A stretch of DNA of 64,000 bases from Gordionus sp. m RMFG-2023. Taxonomy: Eukaryota; Nematomorpha; Gordioida; Chordodea; Parachordodidae. The notes under the pieces are model-generated. The model searched no databases. It saw nothing but the letters and a program-made list of their open reading frames with translations, and was not told the origin of the DNA. This document shows, in pieces, positions 28,501 to 40,500 of the stretch. A program made the position numbers and the translations under genes. Positions within the stretch are counted from its first letter, which is position 1; each line of letters begins with the position of its first letter. The stretch spans positions 24,839,561 through 24,903,560 of the forward strand of contig NC_088775.1 in NCBI RefSeq assembly GCF_954871325.1. The letters are read 5' to 3'.

Positions 28501-31500
28501 AGTAAATGCGCTACCGAAAAATTAGAATCTTTTAAAAGTGAGTTATATATTAGATTTTAAAATTTATATTATATCAATTATTTTTAATATTTAGGGCGCC
28601 ATATATGAAATGCTAAAGATTCTTATTCATATATTCAAGAAGTATAAATTTGGTTGAATATATTTTATTAATATTAATATATGTTATATTAAAATTATAA
28701 ATAAAGTAATAAATTGAATTTCTTTTATCGATAGGCAATTTCTATAATTGAATGAAAGCCCCATTTATTGTTATTTTCACTTACAAGATAAATACTCCTT
28801 TAAACTATATCAAATAGTCTAAGAAAAACCATTAAAAACTGATTTAAATATAAATTTATGCAAAGACGCCCCCTTTCGGGAAAATATTTATACACTTTTC
28901 TAAACATTTTTATCGATTTTGAGAATGAAGATGGCCTCATCCCAGACCAATTTTTTTTTATAAATATAAAGGAAGAGTTCAGTGTTGTCTACTAAATTTT
29001 TTTAAAAAATTGAAGGTCGTATTATTTTCAAAAAATAGTTTTTAGTCCTTATATATTTAATAAAATGGCCGGAAATTGAAAAAAAATTTTTTTTTTTTTA
29101 TCGAAAAGTAGAATCTTTGTACGTAATTTTGATATTAAATTTGTTATTTACAATTAGATAGTTTTTAAGATATGCTTAATTGAATGAAGGCAGATAATGG
29201 TAAAAATACGTCATTTTTGTCACTTTGAACCCTAATATCTCCAAAAATATAAATGTTACAAGGCTAAAATTTTGGCTATTTCTTAACTACACTAACCTTT
29301 CTTTGCTTACTAAATTTTAAAAAAATCGAATGGGGTCGGCCGAAAATCTCATTTTTTTTGCTCATTTGACATGGAATGACCCATATATAACATCCGTAAT
29401 CAAGAAATGAACGTTTTCGCATAATCTTAATGTTGTTTAATTTTTTCTATTAACTTTCCTATCATCTTAATGTTAATTTTATTCTTTCTATCAACTTTCA
29501 TACATTTTAATGTTAATTTTATTTTTCTATCAACTTTCCTATCATCTTAATGTTAATAAATAGATGGAGACTATTTACCTCTAATGTTAAATTAATTTTT
29601 TTTAAAAAAGAAATTTTTTTAAAAATAGTTTTATACATCAACGAGATTCGATCCCCAAACTTAACGTTCCATAGGCAAACGTTCTTTCCAACTCAGCCCT
29701 CTTCTATCTTAAATTTTGTAATATAATTCTTCTTATATATGAAACTATATTTTGATAAAGTATCAATATTAATTTTTTTTTATTGCTCCAGGCTTGGGAA
29801 AAAAAATTCAAAATTATTATCGGTTGGCCAGGTTTGAGAAAAAATTTTAAAATTATAATGGGCTGAGCTTAGAAAATACTTTTATAAATTATATTGGGCT
29901 GGGCTAGGGAAAAATTTTTCAAATTATTATGCTTGGACGCTAAGGAATTTTTTTTATTAACTATGGATCAGGCATTGATCTAAAACAAATTTTTTTGTAG
30001 GCCTGGGCTTGGCCTGATCAAAAAACCAAGGTCATATTTTATTCCAGTTCTCAACCACCAAAATTATTATGATCTTTGGTTGGTGTTGGAAAAAACTTTT
30101 CAAAATTATTATGGCCTTAAACCTCGCTTGGGATTTTTCCAATATTAAATATTAGGCATAGGTGATCAGTAATATTTTAACATATAATATTGATATGGGT
30201 ATCAAGTAAAAGCTTTAAATATATTTTGACTCAAAACATAGTATTTACACTTATTTTATTCCAGTTCTCAACCACCAAAATTATTATGATCTTTGGTTAG
30301 TGTTGGAAAAAACTTTTCAAAATTATTATGGCCTTAAACCTCGCTTGGGATTTTTCCAATATTAAATATTAGGCATAGGTGATCAGTAATATTTTAACAA
30401 ATAATATTGATATGGGTATCAAGTAAAAGCTTTAAATATATTTTGACTCAAAACATAGTATTTACACTTAGTTTTAATGGATTGGACTTGGCCTGAAAGG
30501 GGGGGGGGGTTATAAAGAATAAAAATTGGATTTTATTTTCAAATAACATGTAACAACTATTATAAGAGTAAGGAGAAAATTCTCATTCCCCGTCATTTTT
30601 AAAGGACTCAGCAATGCTGACTAATGGGAGGTACTCTTAGTTATATATTTTTCATTTTGCCCATCAAGAAAGACGACTACAAATTAAGAATATCTTATGA
30701 GGTATGATTCACAAATTTACCTCTTCTCCTAAATTTTAATATTTTTATAAAATATATTAATAAAGTATATTTAGTACCATATACACAAACTAATTACCCC
30801 TCAACCCCGTCATTCTTGACGTGTTATTATCTAGTTATTTAATAAATATGAAGGGCTCGCATGATGCCCAGTCTTCCCTATATAAACTAGTTAAATATTT
30901 TTATTTCAACGCAATAGGGAACCGATTAAATGAGATTTAAATTCTACTTAAAATAGCCCAAAAATTAAGTTATAAATATCTATATTAAACTAAAAATGTA
31001 TATAATAATATTGTTGGGAAAAAAAATGATGCGGATTTAACTAGAAGGATAGGTATCCTTCTATGGTAATCAAAGTGTTAGGTAAAAATTCATAAAGAGG
31101 TAAGCTTTCAAAAATTTAGGGGTCCTGATCCCGGTCCAAACTCAGTTTAGAAGAAATGTAATTTTTTTTAGATAATTTGTTCACTAAATACAATATATAA
31201 AGATGAATTTTGAACAATATACTATAAATTTTTGATTACACCTATTTTGATTCTTTAAATATTTATTTTAAAAAATCTGTTCCAATCTCGCTTTCTAGAA
31301 AACTTAAAAGGAGATTCTAATTCTAGTATCAGTACTTAGCTATGACCTGGTTCTGTTCATATTCCAAACTCAGTAATATAATACGGTCCGTCTACACGGC
31401 CAGGTCGTATTTTAATTTTTTAAAAAATACCCGAGTCGGGGAAGGGCCATATATTTTAAAAAAATCGGGGCCGGGCAGTTTAAAAAAAATCCGGGACGAG

Positions 31501-34500
31501 CAGGACCTGAAAATATAAGGCTCAGCCGGGACAGGCCGAAAATTTTTTATAAAAAAATCCGGGCCGAGCCAAAAATTTTTTAAAAACAAAACCTTTGCAG
31601 GTTTCTGGTAATAGGTAAGCAAAAAAGAGTTATTATTCTTTTTTTTAAATATCCGAACCTCTTTCTGCCCGTATTTAATGGCCGATTTGAGGCGAGAGAG
31701 ATGCATGCGTTCCTTGCCCCAAGCGGGTATGAGTGCCTTAGTTGTCTCTTGGCGCCGCCTTGCCTCTGCTTCCTCCTCTTCCTTTTCTCTAGCAGTCTTT
31801 ATATGCTTGATTTTTTTAAGATTTTTGATAAACCGCCAAATCGAGCGGGCCAAGCGGGGAGGCCCGCGGAAAAACCACAGTATAGAGTCGTCGTTTCCAC
31901 CTAGGCTGGCTCTACCGCCTCCCAGGAAAGTGCCTGACCTGGACATAGACGAGGAGAAGACGGCGGCAAAAGCAGAACTTATTTTGGCCGCCGATACCGA
32001 TGAGTTGTAGTACATGTCTATGAATTTCTCCGTTTCCACGTGATTAAGGATAACCTATTAGGGAATGTAAATGGGACAAATGATTCTTATTATTCATTGT
32101 TGCTTTTGTCTTTAGTGGCAAAATAAAAATGCCACTTCAAATCGTTAAATTTCATTTTCTATCATTTAATTTCTTTCATCTATATGTTTCCCATTTTAGT
32201 CTGAGTATTCCTCACTTCCATTTACCATTTAATCAATCTGTATAAATTGCCTCTCATATTTCTCTACCAAATCATCTTAGATATTTGAAAATCAGATTAT
32301 TTAGAATGATAAAATATTAGAGACCAGATTTTTTATAAAACATATTATTTTGGAGTTCAATTTTTTTATCTTTAAGTCCTACATTTTGTCGTTTAATATC
32401 ACTTTGACTTTATTTTGAAAAATGTTTTAAAGAGAAATTGAAAATATGAGAGCAATATATGGTTAAAAAAACAATTATCCATCTGCGAAAACTGATATAA
32501 AACGTTGAACCTATTGGTGTTTGTGTTTTGATAAAAATATTATAATGCCGTAAACTATCCTTATATACAAGAAAAGTTATTGTTTTGGAGTGGTGTTTGT
32601 GGCAAGCCACTATGTAATCTTTATGCTTTTCTCTTCTATATTTCTCATGATTGTAGGAAATAATATAGCATAGGGGCTTCACTTTTTGAGGAAGCTCTTC
32701 AAATTTTTCAGGCGGCTCGAGCCCCTGGGCGCCCCCCCCCCGAGTGATAGCAAATAAGATGAGTAGGTGTAATGAGTTAATTCTTATCTAATAAATGTAA
32801 AAAATAGAATTTAGGAGTTGTAAGAATTGCTATATATGTTTACTGACGTCGTGTAACATTACCCCAGGCTTGCAAGTGACTATGATAAACTATAGAACCA
32901 AATATTATTTAAAACTTTAATATAAAAAGAAATCATATGAAGAAGCGTAAAATTTTAATGAATTCATTTATACCGGTAACCTAATAGGAATAAATTTTAA
33001 ATATTTAAAAAATCGGTATTAAAATTATTTAAAATACAAAATGAAGGTAAAAAGGGGTGGGGGAGGCGCTCAATTAATAAAAACATAATTGAGTCCCTAA
33101 AAAGAGGCAGTAATTATATTTAAAAATTTCTACTTGTATTTTTTGCCTTAAAAAATAAATTCTTTGTTCAATGCTTGGATTCGGATTTTGTGAGCCAAGG
33201 CTTTCAAAAAATAAATATGTTAAGGGCAAATAATTTGTGGATGTGGCTCTCGGAGTAAAGATGGATTAACCAATATTGTTCATTTTTTTATTTTTGCCAG
33301 AGTAAATGTGTATTAACATTTGTGGGGAGTTATAAATAATATAAATTTATTAATTGCAAAATTAAATAATATTTTCAACGGCATAGGACAAAATGTTTAT
33401 GAAAACGAGGGAGTGTTGCTTTAAAAAAATATCCAATCCACCAAGCATCAATTCAGAGAAGATGTCCTAGCGATTAAAAGTACTCATTCTAAAACGTTAA
33501 TATTTAATGCTTTATCACTTTAGAATTCAGTATATAGAAACGTTTTTAAATCGATTACTTTTAGTTCAGAAAGCTTATTTTAATGCTAAATATGCTAAAT
33601 ATGCTTAATTATTAATTTTAGTGTTCAATCCGTTTGAAGTATGATGGAGAATAAAGTATAAAAAGCAATATATAAAAAAAAATTGAAATGAAAAATATTA
33701 TAACACAAATATTCCAAGACGCTCCAGTAACTAACGATATATAAACAGGTCATCTCTATAATATTTTTCATAAATAGTTTCACCCCCCCCCCTATCTTAA
33801 ATATGCCATGAACGAACATTTTTTTTAAATATAGATTTTTATCCGAATATAGGACAAGAATATGATTGTTACATTTTTCTTCCCCTTTTTATTTCCCATC
33901 CCCATTTCCCTCCTTTCAAAAAAAAACCTTTAACTCGGTAGAAGTTCTTGTCTGGTCTAAGAGATCGGTTCCGAATCTTCGACATTTAGTGGAAAGTTCG
34001 TCATATTCGGTCGTGAATTCATACTCCATACTGCTGAGCTGGGAGAGTTCCCAAGATATTGTAAATGCTGTCATGATAGGATCACGTGATGTGAGGCAAA
34101 TGAGAGACGGACTTGAGAGCGCCCTAATTAAATTTTTTCGAATAAGCATCATAGAATATGTTTTATGTCGATTTAAACTAACTGTAAATTTAAACTATCA
34201 AAATTCAGATCTTTTCCCAAGGCTTAGGGTTAAAATTAGAGATCACTACCCATATTATGAAAATGATATATAATAATGATTGAAAGAAACTTGGCAATAG
34301 AATTTAATAAATTTGAAAGGGCCTAGAGCCAATAAGCTGGTGATTAAAGTGGTAAAAATAAAATAGGTTATCGTGTATAATATATTCAAGAATCTCCTAT
34401 TGAAAAAAAAGAGTTAATTAGTAAAAGGAGATTAAAATATGTTAGCCCAAATGTGTGAGTCAGATTGCCTGGTTGCTGTACTAAATTATAATTCCATCGT

Positions 34501-37500
34501 ACGATCACAGGTGAACGATAACAAACTTATCTGCAGGTTTTAGGTGATATAAAAGGCAGGTTAAAGGTAATATAATTTATTTAAAAAGTTGTTTATGTTG
34601 ATTTAAAAAACGAACCTTTATTTTATAAAGTCTAAAGAAGGTCAATCCTGAAAGTAGACATTTTTACATGATCATACATTATTGTTTCCTGCTCCAGGCT
34701 TTATTGCAACTTAAAATATTTTGTGGCTTAATAATATAAAAGATCCCCATTTTCTACTAGAAGAGATTAAGTCCTTCATGACCAGGCCTACATTTTTTTA
34801 GGATCAATTTCAAATTTTACAAATGGTCATGAAGGACTTAATCTCTTCTAGTAGAAAATTTTTCTAATGTTTCACGATACTAAAAATTAATTTAATAATA
34901 AAGAATATAAAAATCGTTTGAAGATAGTATTGAAATCGAGGAAATAAAAATTTATTTATTCTATATACTTTAATTTTAAATAAGTTATATTACTGCTATT
35001 TTTACTTAACATTAATAAAATGAAAATGTGGGAATGAAATAAAAGAATTGGATTATAGACTAAATGGGCATAATTTTACAAAAAAGAACATTAAGGAAAA
35101 TATGACTATAGGATCGGATTTCGATAAAATTAAGCAGAGAACAGATTACTTTAACCTGAAACAGGGAAAATATTAAATTCCAAATATTTATCTTGATAAT
35201 TTAAAGTAAAATTTTTAAAAATGAAAATATAATATCATGATATAATTAAAAACATTTAAAAATAAAATACATAAAAAATATTTTTTAAATCTAATGAATT
35301 CAAAATTATTTAAATAACTAAAAATATTTTAAAAAATCATTAACTATAATAAATCAAAAGAAGGTCTAAGATTTAGCATAGAAATAGCTTTAGAATATAT
35401 ATCAAGTATTATTAATTATTTTCCCTTTTCTATTCTTTTATTTCTATCTTCATCCCTTCCCTCCTTTGTCCTTTTCTACTTATATATAATTAGTTACCTG
35501 TAGGCATGTATGCGACTCAAGCTGTGTCTAAGACTGTCAGTCTCGCTTTGCATGACGCATGTGCGACAGCCGCATCTAACGTCATGCGGTCGCGAAATTT
35601 TTGCACCTCGGTCAAGCAGTAATTTGACAATCTCGTAATTGTCCTTGTGGGCTGCCAGGATAAGTGGAGTTATATCACAGGTAAAAGCGCTTTCGTACTC
35701 TTTGTTATCTATTTTTTCCTTCGCAAAAAAACACATTATATTAGTTAGATAATAAGATATCGCTTAATAAAAGTTCCTTTATAACAGTTATCAATATTAT
35801 AGATTTTTTCCTAAACTCTAAATAATGCTCACTTATAAAAGTCGAGGCTTCTTTTTTACTTCTTCTTATTTTATTATTTTTAGTATTAAACAAGAAACTT
35901 GGTCAGCGAGATTGTTAAATGAATAATAGAATTTTAAGGTTACTAAAAAAAGGGAGATTATTTATGAAACCGCTACTACAAGACCAAATGGATTATAAAT
36001 GGTTCTGAAGTGAATCATTTATGCATTACTCACGCCATGCATAAGCGTATCCAAAATTTTTCTAAGGGAAGGGGTTTGGTAGATCTTCTTCCCATATTTT
36101 TAATTTTATTGGGTGAATGCAGGCCTTAAATAATTATAGAAGTTGTTATTTTTTTCTGGTAAAAAATTAGTTTCATTTTTTATAAAAAATTATAGTTTCA
36201 TTTTTAATAAAAAATATATACTTTTACTTTTTCTTTTTTAAATTGTTTTTAATCAGGGATGCAAACAGAACCTTTAAACCGGCATTAAGCGTTATTATTT
36301 ACAGATATTAAACCCAACCTGAACCGTTAAAAATTTTTGACCTAACTAAACCGAACCTATAAAAAGAATCGGTTAGAACCTTTAGATATACAACTCTTTT
36401 AAAATATATAAATAATCATTTTGTTTGATAGAATATAAGTATTTTCAGATATTTTTGTATATTTATTTGACCATGCCAACCACCTAGATTAACAAGGTTG
36501 GGCAAATTTTTAGAAAATTGTATCTGAATACAGATATCTTTTTTAAAATTTTGTTTTTAAGATTCAAGATATTTAGCAAAAATTTCAATATCTTTAATCT
36601 TTTAAAGTGTCGATATATAAGATACTTTTTTAAAGTTCAAATAGTCAAAGTCAAAATGTATCAAGATTCAACTATAGAAAGTGGATGGATACATTCCTTT
36701 AATAACAAACAAAGTTAATTGATTAATAAATTTTCCTGAAATATTCTTTCATTTTATTATTTGAAAATTCTTGGTCTTTTTGAGTTAATGTTTTTGTAGT
36801 TTTTACAATTTCTTTATGTTTTTTTTGTTTGTGTAATATATTATGATGATTCATCTAATTTTTATATGATTTTAGATGACGAGGCGTCATCCTAGAAAAA
36901 TCATTATCTTGAGAAGTATTCTTTAATTTTTATTTAATATATTTTATCAATATTTTTTCTTATTTTTTTCTTTTAGATGATTTTAAATATCATTTTCTTA
37001 TCATTATCAATCATTAATATAAAATTTATTTTAAAAAACTTTCTAAATTTAGCAAATAAATAGGACATGATATTTAATAATATTTAATAAAATTATATAA
37101 TATACTTTTAGATACTAGACGAAATTAGATGACGAGTTTGCAGAGCCACTTATAAATTTGTGGCATTTTTTACACTGCAGTATTTTAGAGATCTGCAAAG
37201 TTAGGCCCGGCCCGTACCCGACACGAGTCCAGCCCTGCCAGAACGGGCTTCGGGCCCAGGCCCAGACTCTGGCCTAATTCTATTTAAAATAATCGGGTTC
37301 GGGCCGGGCATAATATTTTTAAAAAAAATCGGGCCGGGTCAGGTCAGACCTTGGAATTTTTTTTAAATATATCTAAATTTATCAATTTTATATTGAATCT
37401 TTTATGTAAAATAAAAATATTTGATTTTATTTATTGAAACTAAACGACATATAACATATGTCTTTTATTTTGAGTAATTATAAAGATTAATTTCTATATT

Positions 37501-40500
37501 TAAATAAATTCGGGCCGGGCCGGGTCGGGGATAATGATGGATATAACGGTTTTAATAAAATATGGTAGTTGATTAGCAAATTTATATATGATGACTAACA
37601 TTATATATCATTACCTATCTTAAAATACCTAAACTTGGAATAAATTTTTCATTTTAAAATTACATTATTTAAAATTTTAATACTATTTAAATTAACTAAT
37701 ATATAATTTTTTAAAGTGTCTGTACTTTTTGAATTAAAATACAGATATTTTTAAATAATTTGTAGCTAGGATACAAGACCCCAGATCCTTTTAAAAAGTT
37801 TAAAAATGATACAATATCTTAGATAAAAATATCCACTATATTGTTTAACCCTGGTTCTCAGCCATATAATATATTCCTTCTCCTTATAAAGATAATTTGA
37901 AAGAAAAAAAATATTGAAAATGCTTTAATTTTATATGGCTCAATATAATTTTTTTGGGAATAGGGACAAAATTTTAAAAGATGTAATTCTAATAAGGTTT
38001 TGTCTGAAAAAATAAATTAAAGGTTCAAACGGCACCGATATTATTATTTTTTACGAACCGAACCTGAACCATGAACATTTCTTTTGTCTGAGCCTAAGTC
38101 TGAACGGAACATATATTAGTTATGATTCGGACCTGTTCATAATAATGGCATAATATTCAAACTTTGGGGATTAAAATCCTATAATTTGCAAATTTTTAAA
38201 ATGAAATTCCCCAGCTTCCTCATGGTCATCCCTGTACACCTTTATAATTCATCATTATTCTACCTATAGGGAATTATTACGAAGCTTAATGGTTCGGTAA
38301 AGGTGGGTAAGGGCACGTGACTATAACTGTTCTATAATAAAAGTGGTTCGTTAGTCTGAATTAATCAAATTTTTGTCCCTTTACAACTTTGATATAAAGG
38401 GGAATAAAATATAAATCTCTTTGTTGTTAGGTACAAAAGTATGTTTAAATTCCTTTGAATTCCGAAATAAATTTCATAAATTTAAAGCCTAAAAATATTT
38501 AATAAACTTTTCAACATACTCTTGTTTTAAATACTTAAATCTTTATGAACTTTTATATCTAGATAAGATATGCTCATATTCGTATTAATGTGAATAATAA
38601 AAATAATTATATTCGATAATAAATTCTATAAAAAGATTTTCAAAAATGAAATAAATAAAATGTTAAAATTTAAAAAAGTGATCTATAAATGTGAAAATAA
38701 AATAAAAAGCAAAATTTATCAATAATTTTGAATATTTAAGAATAATTCGATAGAATGATAATTTCGAATCATATAATTTTTTAATTCGTAGCAAGAATCG
38801 AATATGGATAATTCGTTTTAGGTAAGGTCTAACTCCGAATCCCACATCAGCAGCAAGCCTTATTTAGACAATATTTAATCGGTAAATCACAGACTCCATT
38901 TCTAAGTAATAAAATATTATTTTATAAATATTTTCTCAACCCTGGCACCATAGCATGGAAAAGAAAGGAAATGGAAAGGAAACACAAAATACGATTTTTT
39001 TAAAAAACTAAAAAGATATACCGTGTACTTAATAGACCCCTGTCCTCCTAGAGCTCCCTTAGCCGCTTCATATTGTTTGACCCGTTGCCCATCCTCATAG
39101 TTGAGAAGGTGCTCTACGGCTTCGACCATTTCCTCTGAAATGGCGTACAAGATGGCGTCCTTAGTGTCCACATGATACTTGAGTAGCAGTTCTAACATTT
39201 CCAAATTGTCATTTTCTATGGCTATCAATAGGGCAGAACGGTTGAGCGGATCGACGCAGTTTATGTTGATGTGAAAGTAAAGTTGAGCTTCTTCTAGGAT
39301 CTTACCTACCTTTTAAACCAAAAAATATTTGTAAACATTTTTAAAAAATAACAATGGGTAGGCAGATTTGTAGTTTATCGTGTCAAAAATGGATGACAAG
39401 GCGAATTTACTACATTTTAAAAGCCCTTTTTATACTATTATAATTGAGTCAAACCATGCAAAGATCGGCTAAAGTTTGAAAGAACTCAAATCGTTATAAT
39501 TCTGTGAGAGTCAGCCAGAATCTTACGAACAAAGATTGGAAGTCAAAATTTATTCTGACCAGAACTAATACCAAAAAAAATTCTCTTAATGAGGAACGTG
39601 AAAAAATTCATTTTTGAAATTTTTCTTATAAAATAATGGCAATTTATTAAGACATCTTAAACGAGTCGATGATATAATTGTTTCATATTAATAGTTAAAT
39701 AGATTAATGAATAAAATCGTGCTGATTAAAAAATAATAATTAAATATTATGTATTTTTTTAGGAAAGTTCCGGATCATTCGAAAGCCCAGACAGAACCGT
39801 GAGATTTTGAAATTTCACACCATCAAAATCTTATGTAAAATAATTGGGAAAAATTTAGGGTTTGTCAAATTTTACGCTCACCACTAATCCCTAGATGGAG
39901 TAATAAATCATTTAATTTTTCTTTCTTATTACCAAAAGTCGTCTTCGACACTTTAAAAGTTACAACATTAACACTACTAGCCTCCACTTCAGTCTGAATT
40001 ATCAAAATTGGCGTTAAAACCTAATGAATCGTTTAAGTTACTACCGGAGGAAAGACTCTGAGACGGCTAGTCTCTACAGGGATCCAAACAAAGTCGGCAT
40101 GTTAAACTTGTATGATTCGTTATTATTTACAGATAACCCGAATCTGAACCGTCAAAACATTTGTTACCCGATCCCTGCGAGTGTCTTGAATATTGAACCT
40201 TTAGATCTTAACTATTTTAACTATTTTTATATAATTTCATTTATTGCTATCTGACTATGCCAGTTAACCAAGTTAACATATAAAAGTGTTTTCAACTATA
40301 AACTTTATTCCTTTTCCTTATGGATATAATTTGCCCAAAGACTCTTGGAAATATTCAATAACTCAATTGCATTTGAGAATACAATTTGACAATTAATATT
40401 TGTTGCAATAATAATAATAAAATAAACTTTTATTGCTTTTGTGGGTTATGGCGATAAATTTTTTTTAAAATGTGATTCTTAATACATAATTCTAATTAGT

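Larger units (their letters stand above)
36254..38234. mobile_element. hAT-type element, CAGGGATG ends, split by a second element
   Basis: Starts CAGGGATGCAAACAG at 36254 and ends with the complement of CAGGGATGACCATGAGG at 38234. Subterminal AACCTGAACC/GAACCGAACC motifs lie near both ends. It is interrupted at 36493-37853 by another hAT. A related copy from 40077 lacks that insertion, which shows the order of events. No target duplication survives and no transposase is seen in its own part. Confidence 0.65.

Noticed and set aside
29410-29560. CRISPR-like spaced repeat
   Set aside because: Units of about 50 bp are contiguous and imperfect, typical of a minisatellite, in a eukaryotic genome.
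31678-32010. Plus-strand open frame opposite TRP exon 6
   Set aside because: Antisense shadow; the minus strand joins exons 5 and 7 in phase and carries family motifs.
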